From assembly GCF_014779715.1 (NCBI RefSeq), contig NZ_JACXYU010000001.1, positions 1,194,485 to 1,258,484 on the forward strand: DNA of 64,000 nucleotides. The letters are read 5' to 3'. Numbering within the stretch: position 1 is the stretch's first letter; each line of letters opens with the position of its first letter. The DNA comes from Streptomyces chumphonensis. GTDB lineage: Bacteria > Actinomycetota > Actinomycetes > Streptomycetales > Streptomycetaceae. The notes under the pieces are model-generated. The model worked only from the letters and a program-made list of their open reading frames with translations, had not been told where the DNA came from and made no database searches. The translations under genes and the position numbers were made by a program. Below, one piece after another: positions 25,524 to 35,500 of this stretch.

Positions 25524-26213
25524 TCAGTGCTGATAGCCGTAGACGCCACGCGACTGGTCGCGCACGAGACGGCCCTGTTCGAGTTCGATCACGCGCTTGC
25601 GCATCTGGTCGACGATCTGCTGGTCGTGGGTCGCCATGATGACCGTCGTACCGGTGCGGTTGATGCGGTCGAGCAGCTTCATGATGCCGACCGAGGTCTG
25701 CGGGTCCAGGTTGCCCGTGGGCTCGTCCGCGATCAGCAGCATCGGCCGGTTGACGAACGCCCGGGCGATGGCGACGCGCTGCTGCTCACCACCGGACAGC
25801 TCGCCCGGCATCCGGTCCTCCTTGCCGCCCAGGCCGACGAGTTCCAGCACCTCCGGAACCGTCTTGCGGATCTGGCCGCGCGACCTGCCGATCACCTCCA
25901 GGGCGAAGGCGACGTTCTCCCCCACCGTCTTGTTGGGCAGGAGCCGGAAGTCCTGGAACACCGTGCCCAACTGGCGCCGCATCTGCGGCACCTTCCAGTT
26001 GGACAGCCGGCCCAGGTCCTTGCCGAGGACGTGCACCTGGCCGTGGCTCGCCCGCTCCTCCCGCAGCACGAGCCGCAGGAAGGTCGACTTGCCGGAACCG
26101 GAGGAGCCCACGAGGAAGACGAACTCACCACGCTCGATCTCCAGCGACACGTCGCGGAGGGCGGGGCGGGCCTGCCTCGGGTAGGTCTTCGAGACACTGT
26201 CGAATCGGATCAC
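25524..26213 (-). CDS. ftsE: cell-division ATP-binding protein FtsE
   Basis: FtsE is the cytosolic ATPase partner of FtsX. The 229 residues carry all ABC motifs: Walker [10 protein letters not shown] (about 36-44), the Q-loop, signature [14 protein letters not shown], Walker [10 protein letters not shown] and the H-loop MATHD. The start is GTG at 26213 ([13 protein letters not shown]) with no strong Shine-Dalgarno sequence. The 223 bases upstream are shared with a divergent small membrane-protein gene and must contain the ftsE promoter. Confidence 0.95.
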   Translation of the reverse strand: MIRFDSVSKTYPRQARPALRDVSLEIERGEFVFLVGSSGSGKSTFLRLVLREERASHGQVHVLGKDLGRLSNWKVPQMRRQLGTVFQDFRLLPNKTVGENVAFALEVIGRSRGQIRKTVPEVLELVGLGGKEDRMPGELSGGEQQRVAIARAFVNRPMLLIADEPTGNLDPQTSVGIMKLLDRINRTGTTVIMATHDQQIVDQMRKRVIELEQGRLVRDQSRGVYGYQH

Positions 26214-26436
26214 TGATTTACACCACGTCGGCCTGGGTAGAGGGGCATCGGGGGCCGCGGTGCGGCTCCTGTGTCAGTGGGCTGACCCTACGCGAAGCGG
26301 TCGTCACGCGGCAGCCCGGCTCCGGTTTTGCGCACGTATGCGTCGGCGGACGAATCCTGGCAGAGTGGAGAGCGGAGCAACCCTTGGGGAACGAATCACT
26401 CCGCGAGGGCGTTGGCGCGAAGGAGGAGGAGATCGC

Positions 26437-26628
26437 ATGACATGCGACCGACTGGTGTGCGCCAACTGCGCGGGTCCGGTGAACGAGGCCCGCTGTTCCG
26501 TCTGCCGCGCCCAGCGGGCACGCCGGCACCGGGACGGCCTGTCGGCGGCGGTGACGCCCGCCATGCTGCTCGCCCTCCTCGTGGCCCTGCTCTCGGTGGC
26601 CCTCGCGGCCCGGGAGATGGCCCTCTGA
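26437..26628 (+). CDS. 63-residue zinc-ribbon membrane protein
   Basis: The N-terminal half carries two CxxC pairs (CANC at about 8-11 and CSVC at about 20-23), a likely zinc ribbon, followed by a basic stretch RAQRARRHRDG. A single transmembrane helix follows (about 39-58), with a short C-terminal tail. An excellent AGGAGGAGGAG ribosome-binding site precedes the ATG. It diverges from ftsE and is followed by a terminator shared with the repeat-protein gene. I recognise no named family. Orientation by the positive-inside rule puts the ribbon in the cytosol. A role near the division machinery is suggested only by position. Confidence 0.8.
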   Translation: MTCDRLVCANCAGPVNEARCSVCRAQRARRHRDGLSAAVTPAMLLALLVALLSVALAAREMAL

Positions 26629-26702
26629 CGCCTGCCGGCGCGGCCCGCACGGTGCGACGCCGCTGACGTCGCACCTCCCGCACAGTGACCGGAACACCAC
26701 GA

Positions 26703-26731
26703 GGGCCCGGACACCCTGGGTGCCCGGGCCC
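26703..26731. terminator. bidirectional terminator
   Basis: A 13-bp stem with one A-C mismatch (26703-26715 with 26719-26731, CTG loop) lies between the convergent 63-residue gene and the repeat-protein gene. Confidence 0.75.
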
Positions 26732-26758
26732 CGTGCACGGTGTGACTCCGCCCGTGGA

Positions 26759-27607
26759 TCAGGCGGCCGCGCCGTTGCGGTTCATCAGACGGGGCAGCAT
26801 ACGGAAGCCCACCCCGCCGGCGATCATCGTCGCGGCGCCGACCAGCAGGAACGCCGTCTCCGCCGCACCGGTCTCGGCGAGCTCCTCGCCGCCGCCCTGC
26901 GGGGTGGCCGGCTGCTGCGGCTGAGGCTTCTGCTCGGGGGTGGTGATGTCCTCCTGGGCGCCACCGGCGCCCTGCGGCTGCTCGCCGCTGCTGCCACCCG
27001 CACCCTGCGGCTCATCACCATCGGTGTCACCCGTGTCACCGGAGCCACCGTTGTCGCCGGAAGCCCCACCGTCGGCCGCGCCGTCGGCCGCGCCACCGTC
27101 GGCACCGCCGTCGGCCGCACCGCCATCGGCGCCACCGTCAGCACCGCCGTCGGCCGCGCCACCGTCAGCACCGCCGTCGGCCGCACCGCCGTCAGCGCCG
27201 CCATCGGCACCACCGTCGGCCGCACCGCCATCGGCACCACCGTCGGCCGCACCGCCATCGGCACCGCCATCGGCCGCACCGCCATCGGCACCACCGTCGG
27301 CCGCACCACCGTCGGCACCGCCATCGGGCGCACCACCGTCGGCACCGCCATCGGCCGCACCACCGTCGGACGTGCCGCCGTTGGTGTCAGGAGTCGGGTC
27401 GCCCGGGTCGTCCCCACCGGACCCACCGGTGGTGACGGTGCCGGTCACGAGACCGTCGTCGCCGTCCAGCGTGGCGACGCTCTCCCCCGTGCCGCCGTTG
27501 CCCCCGGCGGCCTGCGCGACGCCGGCGACGGTCAGCGAGGCACCGGCGGCGAACACCGTTCCCGCGATGACCCGTGCCATACGCACTCGCGTCTTGGAAT
27601 TGGTCAC
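26759..27607 (-). CDS. sortase-anchored repeat protein (LAETG)
   Basis: This exported surface protein of 282 residues has a signal peptide with [13 protein letters not shown] at about residues 20-32. A central, highly repetitive Gly/Ala/Asp domain of [11 protein letters not shown] units follows. The C-terminus has a classical cell-wall sorting signal: LAETG at 243-247, a hydrophobic stretch, and a basic tail [10 protein letters not shown]. LAxTG is the motif used by class E sortases of Streptomyces. I chose the GTG at 27607 with GGGGG upstream; a TTG two codons earlier is less likely. No adhesion or enzymatic domain is visible, so it may be a hydrophilic spacer or wall protein. It sits between prfB and ftsE. 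Confidence 0.82.
   Translation of the reverse strand: MTNSKTRVRMARVIAGTVFAAGASLTVAGVAQAAGGNGGTGESVATLDGDDGLVTGTVTTGGSGGDDPGDPTPDTNGGTSDGGAADGGADGGAPDGGADGGAADGGADGGAADGGADGGAADGGADGGAADGGADGGADGGAADGGADGGAADGGADGGADGGAADGGADGGAADGAADGGASGDNGGSGDTGDTDGDEPQGAGGSSGEQPQGAGGAQEDITTPEQKPQPQQPATPQGGGEELAETGAAETAFLLVGAATMIAGGVGFRMLPRLMNRNGAAA
27063..27372 (-). repeat. in-frame Gly-Ala-Asp coding repeats
   Basis: About 310 bases of short tandem units (multiples of 9-12 bases encoding GGADGG and GGAADGG) lie inside the LAETG-protein gene. The array can expand or contract in frame, so its length may vary between strains and be prone to assembly error. Confidence 0.85.
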
Positions 27608-27847
27608 TACCAACTACCCCCAGTAGCTCTTCGTCATGGAGCAGCGGTACCGGGCGCTCATGGTGCCGGGGACCTTCAGCGAGGGAGCCCACGGCCACTT
27701 CGGCGGACCGGGCTTCCCACGCGCCCCCACATCTGCACACGTCCCTGACACACGCCTGCTGAGCGGACAGCTTTCCCAGTTTTCACAGCAGCGTCAAGCG
27801 ACGGCCGGACGAAATGTCCGACTGCAACGACTACTTGTCGACAATGA

Positions 27848-27879
27848 CGGGCCGGTGTGAGCCATACGACACCGGCCCG
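27848..27879 (-). terminator. prfB terminator
   Basis: A perfect 11-bp stem (CGGGCCGGTGT with ACACCGGCCCG) has a 10-base loop and lies 14 bases past the prfB stop. Confidence 0.78.
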
Positions 27880-27892
27880 CCGCGCCGAGTCG

Positions 27893-29008
27893 TCAGCTCG
27901 CCGGGGACTCCTGCTGCTTGCGCCAGCGAATGCCGGCCTCCAGGAACCCGTCGATGTCCCCGTCCAGTACACCCTGGGGATTGCCCACCTCGTGGTCGGT
28001 CCGCAGGTCCTTGACCATCTGGTACGGCTGGAGGACGTACGAACGCATCTGGTTGCCCCAGGAGTTGCCGCCATCGCCCTTGAGGGCGTCCATCTTCGCC
28101 TGCTCCTCGGCCCGCCGGTGGGCCAGCAGCCGGGACTGGAGCACGCGCAGCGCCGCGGCGCGGTTCTGGATCTGCGACTTCTCGTTCTGGCAGGAGACGA
28201 CGATCCCGGTCGGGATGTGCGTCATCCGGACCGCCGAGTCCGTGGTGTTGACGGACTGCCCGCCGGGGCCCGAGGAGCGGAACACGTCGACGCGGATCTC
28301 GTTCTCCGGGATGTCGATGTGGTCGGTCTGCTCCACGACGGGCATCACCTCGACGCCCGCGAAGGACGTCTGGCGGCGGCCCTGGTTGTCGAACGGCGAG
28401 ATGCGCACCATGCGGTGCGTGCCCTGCTCGACGGAGAGCGTGCCGTACGCGTAGGGGGCCTTCACGGAGAAGGTGGTGGACTTGATGCCCGCCTCCTCCG
28501 CGTAGGAGGTGTCCAGGACCTCCGTGGGGTAGCCACGGCGCTCCGCCCAGCGCAGGTACATGCGCTGGAGCTGTTCCGCGAAGTCCGCGGCGTCCACGCC
28601 GCCGGCCTCCGCCCGGATGCTGACCATGGCCTCACGCTCGTCGTACTCGCCGGAGAGCAGCGTGCGGATCTCCAGCTCCTCGACGGACTTGCGCACCGAC
28701 GCCAGCTCGCTCTCGGCCTCGGCCCGGGCGTCGGCGTCGTCCTCACCGTCGGCCAGTTCGAAGAGCACACCGGTGTCCTCGATCCGGCTGTGCAGCTCCT
28801 CGACCTTGCGCAGCTGGCCCTGGAGATAGGCCAGCTTGCTGGTGACCTTCTGCGCGTTGTCGGGGTCGTCCCACAGCGAGGGCGCCGCCGCCTGCTCTTC
28901 GAGCACGGCGATGTCGGCCCTCATCTTGTCGAGGTCGATCACGGCCTCGATCGACTCCATGGTCGAGGCGAGGGACTTCAGCTCTTCGGATACATCGACG
29001 ACTGCCAC
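27893..29008 (-). CDS. prfB: peptide chain release factor 2
   Basis: RF2 terminates translation at UGA and UAA. The 371 residues contain the codon-recognition SPF in [17 protein letters not shown] and the catalytic GGQ in [16 protein letters not shown]. The reading frame is continuous: there is no in-frame UGA or CUUUGA programmed-frameshift site, so synthesis is not autoregulated as in E. coli. The start is GTG at 29008, and a GTG two codons upstream is an alternative. It is followed by a strong terminator, so it is probably an independent unit. Confidence 0.95.
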   Translation of the reverse strand: MAVVDVSEELKSLASTMESIEAVIDLDKMRADIAVLEEQAAAPSLWDDPDNAQKVTSKLAYLQGQLRKVEELHSRIEDTGVLFELADGEDDADARAEAESELASVRKSVEELEIRTLLSGEYDEREAMVSIRAEAGGVDAADFAEQLQRMYLRWAERRGYPTEVLDTSYAEEAGIKSTTFSVKAPYAYGTLSVEQGTHRMVRISPFDNQGRRQTSFAGVEVMPVVEQTDHIDIPENEIRVDVFRSSGPGGQSVNTTDSAVRMTHIPTGIVVSCQNEKSQIQNRAAALRVLQSRLLAHRRAEEQAKMDALKGDGGNSWGNQMRSYVLQPYQMVKDLRTDHEVGNPQGVLDGDIDGFLEAGIRWRKQQESPAS

Positions 29009-29075
29009 GCCCACCAGCCTACCGGCTGACCGGACGGTGGCCCTGCGGTCCCGCCGGAAGGGGCGCGGGGAGGGG

Positions 29076-30296
29076 TCACTCGGCGGGCGCCCCGGGACCG
29101 GCGTCCGGCTCGACGGCCGGGGGCGGGGCTCCGTTGTCGTCGCCGTCACCGCCGAAGGCCAGCCAGCCGCCCACACCGAGGGCCGCCGCCGTGAGCGTCG
29201 CGGCGGCGGTGAGACGCACGCGGCGACGGCGCTCGGCCGCGCGGTGACGAGCGGACCCGGCACGCGGCTGCCCCGGCGCGCGGGGCGTGCGCGCCGTACC
29301 GTGCGCGCCGCCGGCCAGTTCCTCGGCCCCCGGCACACGCATGCTCGTGTGCGTCTCGCGATTGGCGGAGTCCGGTGCGGCGGTACCGCGTACGAGGGGG
29401 ACGGCCCCTCGTACGGGCGGCGGCTCGTAGGCCGGCGGTTCCTCCTGGGGCACGGGCTCGGGCTCCGGCTCGTCGATGTCCAGGGCCGGGACGCCGAGCA
29501 GCCGGGGGTGCAGTTCGTGCAGCCGCGCGGCCAGTTCGGCGGCCCGCAGCCGGGAGGCCGGCGCCTTGGCCAGGCACTGGTGGACGAGGCGCCACAGCTC
29601 GGCCGGGACGCCCGGCAGGGGGGCGACGGCCTCCGTGACGTGGCGGCGCAGGACGGCACCGGGGTGTCCGCCGCCGAAGGGGGTGAACCCGGCGAGCGCC
29701 TCGTACAGCACGGTCGCCAGCGCGTAGATGTCGACGGCCGCGCGCGGCGGGAGCCCCTCGACGATCTCGGGCGCGACGTAGTCCGGTGTGCCCACGACCC
29801 GCCCCGTGCCGCCGCGACGGGGGGCGTCGATGAGCCGGGCCACGCCGAAGTCGGTGAGGAGGGCGTGCCCGCTCGCCTCGTCCAGCAGGATGTTCTCGGG
29901 CTTGACGTCGCGGTGGACGTACCCGGCCGCGTGCGCCGCCGCCAGCGCGTCGGCGATGTCCGCGGTGACGCGGACGGCGTCGGCGGGCGTCAGACGGCGG
30001 TGCCGGTCGAGCTGGGTGCGCAGGTCGGAACCCTGCACCAGGTCCATGACGAGCGCCAGGTCGTGGCCGTCCACCACGAGGTCGCGCACGCCGACGACCC
30101 GCGGGTGGTTCAGGCTCATCAGCGCCGTGCGTTCGTGCACGAACCTGCCGACGAGCTCCTGGTCGGCCGCCAGGTCCTCGCGCAGCAGCTTGATGGCGAC
30201 GCGACCCTCCGGTCCCGAGCCCAGCCACACCGTGCCGGCGCTGCCCCGGCCCAGGATCCGGTGAGCGGTGTAACGACTGCCGATCTTCCGTGCCAT
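29076..30296 (-). CDS. pkaB: transmembrane Ser/Thr protein kinase (PkaB-like)
   Basis: This is a eukaryotic-type Hanks kinase. The kinase domain (about 9-265) has the glycine loop [12 protein letters not shown] lysine Lys36, catalytic HRDVKPEN (Asp130), DFG (149-151) and a TPDYVAPE P+1 segment. A proline/glutamate-rich juxtamembrane region, one membrane helix (about 365-386) and a short acidic external tail follow. No PASTA domains are present. The 406 residues and tandem placement with a second kinase match pkaB/pkaA of S. coelicolor. ATG at 30296. Substrates are unknown. Confidence 0.9.
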   Translation of the reverse strand: MARKIGSRYTAHRILGRGSAGTVWLGSGPEGRVAIKLLREDLAADQELVGRFVHERTALMSLNHPRVVGVRDLVVDGHDLALVMDLVQGSDLRTQLDRHRRLTPADAVRVTADIADALAAAHAAGYVHRDVKPENILLDEASGHALLTDFGVARLIDAPRRGGTGRVVGTPDYVAPEIVEGLPPRAAVDIYALATVLYEALAGFTPFGGGHPGAVLRRHVTEAVAPLPGVPAELWRLVHQCLAKAPASRLRAAELAARLHELHPRLLGVPALDIDEPEPEPVPQEEPPAYEPPPVRGAVPLVRGTAAPDSANRETHTSMRVPGAEELAGGAHGTARTPRAPGQPRAGSARHRAAERRRRVRLTAAATLTAAALGVGGWLAFGGDGDDNGAPPPAVEPDAGPGAPAE

Positions 30297-30423
30297 GGCG
30301 TCCAAAGTACGCGGCGCGGGGGCGCCCGTGACCTGCGAACGCGGGTAACGGCCCAACTCGCGCCCCGAAAGTCGACAAAGCGCCGGAGTCAGCGTCCCGT
30401 GCCGGTGGTCGACCGTTCTCCGC

Positions 30424-32103
30424 TCAGCCCGCCGTGCCCCCGTCGGTGGTGGCGCCCACGCTGTCGCGGACGTTGTTGAACCAGTCGACCATCGTCTCCC
30501 AGAAGCTGCGGCCTTCGGCCACCCACTCGGGAACGGGGGTGAAGTTCCAGACCAGCGCGACGATCGCGACGAGCATGAGGATCATGAACAGGCAGCCCTT
30601 GAGGCAGCCGAGGCCCGGGATGCGCATGGGGTTGGCGCTGCGCCGCCTCGGCGGCCGGGGCTCGCGCGGGGCCCGCTCCGGGCGGCGCTGCTCGTACCGC
30701 TGCGGCTGCGGCTCGTACGACCGAGGCTGCGGCTCGTAGTGCTGGGGCGCGGGTGCGGGCTGCTGTGGCGCGGGCTGCGCGTACCGCTGCGGGGGCTCGG
30801 CGTACCGCTGCGGGGGCTGCGCGTGCTGCGGAGGCCGTGCGTCGGTGGGGCGCTGCGCGGCCGGGCGGCGGGCGGGCCGCCGCCGCAGCGGGTCCTGGTC
30901 CGGGTCGAGCGGCTGGAACTGCGTCTGGTCGTTGCGCTCCCGCGCGGCGCGCATCTGGTTCTGCCACGGGTGGGGGTCGTCCCCGGACGGCTGCTGCGGC
31001 GGTGGCTGCTGCGGCATCACGGTGGTGCGGTCGGCGCCGCCGCCCGGCCCGTCGCCGGGCGCCCCGTGCGGCATGACCGTCGTCGCCGCGTTCGGGTCGT
31101 ACCCGGCGCCGGGGCCGCCGGACGGCAGGACCTGCGTCGGGTCGGCGTCGCCCGCTCCCGCTGCCGGAGTCGTCCCGGGGACCGGGGCGGGGCTGGGGTC
31201 GGGGGCGAGCAGGGCGGCCACGCCGAGGGCCGCCTCGTAGGCGGCCGGGCTCGCGGTGGGCGCCAGGCCGACCGCCACCGTCCGCAGGGCCCGGGCCAGT
31301 GTGACGGCGCCCGGCCGCTCCTCCGGCGCCTTGCGCAGGCAGTGCTCGATGACGGTCCACAGTGGCTCGGGGACGCCGGCGGGGCGGCGCGGCTGCTCGT
31401 TCAGGTGCCGGTGCAGCACTTCCAGCGCGCTGCCCCCGCTGAAGGGCGGCCGTCCGGTGAGCGCCTCGTAGAGCAGGATGCCGGCGCCGTAGACGTCGAC
31501 GGCGGAGGTCTGCGGCCGGCCCTCGGCCGACTCCGGTGCGACGTAGGCGGGGGTCCCGACGAACTCGTGCGTGCGGGTGAGGCCCGGGGAGTCCGCGAGC
31601 CGGGCGATGCCGAAGTCGGTGAGCATCGGCCGCATGCCGTCGGCGTCCTCGGCGAGGAGGACGTTGGCGGGCTTCAGGTCGCGGTGAACGACGCCGTCGT
31701 CGTGGCTGGAGGCGAGGGCGTCGGCGATCTGCGCGGTCAGCAGGGCGGCGGCGACCGGCGTGAGCGGCCCGTGCTCGCGCAGGTAGCGGTGCAGGTCCGG
31801 GCCCTCGACCAGGTCCATGACGAGGGCGAGCAGATCGCCCTCCACCACCAGGTCGCGGGTGCGCACGATGTTCTCGTGGGTCAGGCGCAGCAACGCCGAG
31901 CGTTCGCGCAGGAAGCGCATGACGACGTCCGGGTCGCCGGCCAGCTCCTCCTTGAGGACCTTGATGGCCACGCGTTCACCGGGGCTGCCGGTGACCGCCG
32001 CCTCCGCGCCTGCCGCCTCGCGCTGGCGCCCGCGCCACACGGTGCCGGTGGCGCCGCGTCCGAGCGGCTCCTCGAGGAGGTACTTGCTGCCTACGGGCCG
32101 CAC
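30424..32103 (-). CDS. pkaA: transmembrane Ser/Thr protein kinase (PkaA-like)
   Basis: This is a second Hanks kinase with an intact catalytic core (Lys48, HRDLKPAN with Asp142, DFG at 163-165). A long low-complexity Gln/Pro/Arg-rich linker (about 290-490) follows, including repeated PPQRYAEPP-like units. It ends with a membrane helix (about 505-525) and a short extracellular tail. The linker holds TQVLP and TTVMP threonines that look like kinase/FHA substrate sites. The 559-residue length is close to S. coelicolor PkaA. The start is GTG at 32103 with AGGGAG upstream. It is divergent from an FHA-domain ATPase across a region with a Crp-type site. Confidence 0.9.
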   Translation of the reverse strand: MRPVGSKYLLEEPLGRGATGTVWRGRQREAAGAEAAVTGSPGERVAIKVLKEELAGDPDVVMRFLRERSALLRLTHENIVRTRDLVVEGDLLALVMDLVEGPDLHRYLREHGPLTPVAAALLTAQIADALASSHDDGVVHRDLKPANVLLAEDADGMRPMLTDFGIARLADSPGLTRTHEFVGTPAYVAPESAEGRPQTSAVDVYGAGILLYEALTGRPPFSGGSALEVLHRHLNEQPRRPAGVPEPLWTVIEHCLRKAPEERPGAVTLARALRTVAVGLAPTASPAAYEAALGVAALLAPDPSPAPVPGTTPAAGAGDADPTQVLPSGGPGAGYDPNAATTVMPHGAPGDGPGGGADRTTVMPQQPPPQQPSGDDPHPWQNQMRAARERNDQTQFQPLDPDQDPLRRRPARRPAAQRPTDARPPQHAQPPQRYAEPPQRYAQPAPQQPAPAPQHYEPQPRSYEPQPQRYEQRRPERAPREPRPPRRRSANPMRIPGLGCLKGCLFMILMLVAIVALVWNFTPVPEWVAEGRSFWETMVDWFNNVRDSVGATTDGGTAG

Positions 32104-32521
32104 GTCATCGGCTCCCTGGTCGTTCCTGCCGGGCTGGGCGCCCGTCCGGATGGTCCGGGCTTGAATGATCTTGGACGCTGCCGGGCCGATCGGTCCAGCA
32201 GTCGGGCACGGCTCGCGCGGGCGGCCGCCCGCTCCACTGTAGTCGGGGCCCGGACGGACCGGCGGGGGATCGGGCGGAGCGCGTTCCCCCGCCGGTCACG
32301 GGGCGGCGGGGTCGGAGGCCACCTCGCCGGGCGGGGACGGGGGCGGTCGTGATACGTACGTGCTTGGTCGAAAGTGTTACCCCGTCAGATGTGAACTCGG
32401 TCACAAGCGGTCCCTCTTACGCGTGACCCGGCTCAATCAAGATCATTGGACCGTGCTCGCGGCATGCCTTGTCGGTCGCGGGTGGCAGGATGCACCGACG
32501 GGGCTGAACCGGGAGGGGCCG
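32104..32521. other. divergent control region between pkaA and the FHA-FtsK gene
   Basis: These 418 bases hold no gene. The stretch 32340-32480 is noticeably AT-richer than its surroundings and contains a Crp-type palindrome (annotated separately). The + gene has a GGGAGGGG ribosome-binding site at the right edge. Individual -35/-10 hexamers are not certain. Confidence 0.5.
32390..32405. promoter_or_regulatory. consensus Crp-family binding site
   Basis: TGTGA-ACTCGG-TCACA is a perfect 5+5 palindrome with a 6-base spacer, identical to the Crp consensus TGTGA-N6-TCACA. It also fits the GTG-N6-GNCAC motif I recall for Streptomyces Crp. It lies 117 bases before the FHA-FtsK start and 287 bases before the pkaA start. 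Confidence 0.6.
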
Positions 32522-35500
32522 ATGCCGAATCAGATCCGGCTCACCGTCCGTGGGCCACGCGCCGGCGCGGGGCAGGGCGCGGACGCGTGTGACGTGCTCG
32601 TCACCGCGCCGCCCGGCACCGTGCTCGCCGCCGTCACCGGCGGCCTGTCCGCCGCGTGGGCCGCGGCCGGCGCGGGCGCCGCCGCGCCGGCCGCGCCGTC
32701 GCGGGAGGGCGAGTCGGCCGCCGTCTTCGTGGGGGGCAGGCGGCTCGACGCCCAGCGGCACACCCTCGGCGAGCCGCCGCTGGTCGACGGCGCCGTCGTC
32801 TCCCTGCACCAGCCCTTCGAACCCCCCGCCGCCCCGACGCCGAGCGGCCCCCGGCTGCACGTGGTCGCCGGGCCGGACGCGGGCGGCGTCCACCTCCTGC
32901 ACGGCGGTCACGTCCGCATCGGGCGCTCGGCCGACGCGGACGTCGTCCTGGACGATCCGGACGTGTCGCGGCTGCACTGCGTCGTGACGGTCGCGGAGAC
33001 CGGTTCCGTCACCGTGGCCGACCTCGGGTCCACCAACGGCACCACGGCGGACGGCGTCCCCGTCGCGGAGCGCCCGGTCGCGCTGCGGCCGGGCACGTCC
33101 CTGCGGGTGGGCGAGTCCGTCCTGCGGCTGCGGACGGACCCGGTGGCCGTGGCACCCGAGCCGGGCGCGCCCGCGCCCCGGCGGAGCCCGGAGACCACCG
33201 GCCGACAGGGCGCGGCGCTGGCCTTCGTCCCGGAACAGGCCGGGCCCGACGGGGCCCGGGGCCGGGGCGGTCCCCCGGGGGCGGCCGGACCGACGGGCGG
33301 CGTCACGCACGGATCCGGACTGGCGGGCCCGCCCGCGCCGTTCCTGCCGCCCGGGCCGCCCACCCCCGGTCCGCCCGCGCCCACCCTGCCCGGCGGGCCC
33401 GCCGCGGCGGACCGCGCCGCCGTCGAACGGCGGGCGGTGCGCGGGATGAGCGCCTGGGCCCGCCGTCTGTCGGGCCGGCGGAACCTCCCCGAGCCCGGCG
33501 ACGGCCTCCCCGGACCGCCGGCAGCGGCCGTGCCCGGTGGCCCGGTGCCCGCACCCGACCCGGGCCGCTGGCCGGACGCCGCCGAGATCCTGCTGACCGC
33601 CCTCGGACCCGGCCCCCGCCTGTGGGAGCGGCACCCCGCCCACCGGGACGCCCTGACGGTCCGCCTGGGCACCGCCCATCACGGGGCCCGCGCGGGCAGT
33701 CCGGTGACGGTGTCGCTGCGGGAGGCGGGTTCCCTCGGGCTGGCCGGCCCCCGGTCCCGCATGCTGTCGCTGGCCCGTTGGGTGCTGGCCCAGCTCGTCA
33801 CCCTGCACCCTCCCGGCGGGCTGGAGGTCGTGCTGCTGGCCTCCGGCCGGGGCGCGTCCCGCACCCGGGAGTGGTCCTGGCTCGGCTGGCTGCCGCACCT
33901 GCGCCCGGCCCACGGCCAGGACTGCCGCCTGCTGTTCGCGTTCGACCGGGAGCAGGCCACCGCGCGCACGGCGGAACTCGCACGCCGTCTGGAGGAGAGC
34001 CCGCTCGGCCCCGACTGGACGAGCGCCGAGCCGGCGGACGTCATGGCCGCCGCCGCCCACCACACCGGCCCGGCCACCGTGCTCGTCGTGGACGGCGACC
34101 CCGGCTCGGCGGCGCTGCGCGAGTCGGTGGCGCGGCTCACCTCCGGCGGCGCGGCGGCGGGGGTGCACGTGCTGTGCCTGGCCGAGACGGCCCCCGCGAC
34201 GCCGTCGTCGCCGCAGTCCGAGACGCTGGCCGCCGCGAACGCCGTGCTGCCCGCGTTCCGTGAGTGCGGTGCCGTCGGGCTGCTGAGCGGGGCCGTCGCC
34301 ACGGCCGTCCGTGTCGTGCGCCGGGGCGGGGACCGCGCGGGCGAGCCCGCCACGCTGGACGGCGTGTCCCCCGCCTGGGCCGAGCGGGTCGCCCGGGCGC
34401 TCGCCCCGCTGCGGGAGGCGGAGGCCGTGGAGGCGGGCGTTCCGGCGCCCCGGCACGCCGCTCCCCTGCCGGACGGTTCCCGGTTGCTGGAGGAGCTCGG
34501 CCTGGCCCGGGCCACTCCGGCGGCGGTGCTGGCCCGGTGGCCGGAGGCGGCGGCACCGCCCGGAGCCGGCCTCGTCCTCGGCGCCGGTCCGCGCGGGCCC
34601 GTCGACGTGGACCTGGCGGCGGCCCACAGCCACCTGCTGATCAGCGGCGCTGCGGGGAGCGGCAAGTCGGAGCTGATCTGTTCGGTCGCGGCGGCCCTCG
34701 CGGCGGGCGACCGCCCCGACCGGCTGGCGCTCCTGCTGGTCGACGGCGGCACCGGCCGGACGCTGCGGGCGGCCACGGAGCTGCCGCACGTGTCGACGTA
34801 CCTGGACGCCGGTGATCCGGTGCGGATGCGGGCCTTCGCCCAGGCCCTGAGCGGCGAGCTGAAGCGGCGCGCCGAGCTGTTGGAGGGCGAGTCCTACGCG
34901 TCGCGCGCCGTGCCCGGTCGGAGCGGCAACGCGGCGGCGGACACCGGCGGCCCCGAGGGCGCGGCGGTACCCGACCTCGCGGGAGGCGGCGTGGACGCCG
35001 ACCGGGGCACGCTCCGGCTCCGGCCGCGCACCGCCGGTGGTGCGCCCGACCAGGTGCTGCCCCGGCTGGTCGTGCTGGTCGACGACCTCGACGCCCTGGT
35101 CGCCCCCGCCCTGGGCAACCCGGGCCGTCCGGCGGCCGGATCCGTGGTGCGCGCGCTGGAGACGGTCGCCCGGGAGGGCGTGCGGCTCGGCGTGCACCTC
35201 GTCTCGGCCACGGGCCGGCCGGACCGGACCGCCCACACCGCGGCGGACCAGGGGTCGGCGCTGCGCGTCGCCCTCGGCGGCTCCCCGGACGGGGGCGGCC
35301 CGGCCGGTCGCGGGGTGCTGCACCGCCCGGACGGCTCCTCGACACCGTTCCAGGCGGGGCGCGTGACCGCCCGTATCCCCCGCACGGCGACGCAGCGCCC
35401 CACGGTGCTGCCGCTGGACTGGGGGCGGGCCGGTGACCCGCCGACCCGGCGGCCCGTCCGTGAGCTGGGCAACGGTCCGACCGACCTGGCGCTGCTGGCC

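Noticed and set aside
27063..27372. Short tandem repeats that could suggest a CRISPR array
   Set aside because: Units are in frame within a coding gene, with no unique spacers; they encode Gly-Ala-Asp repeats.
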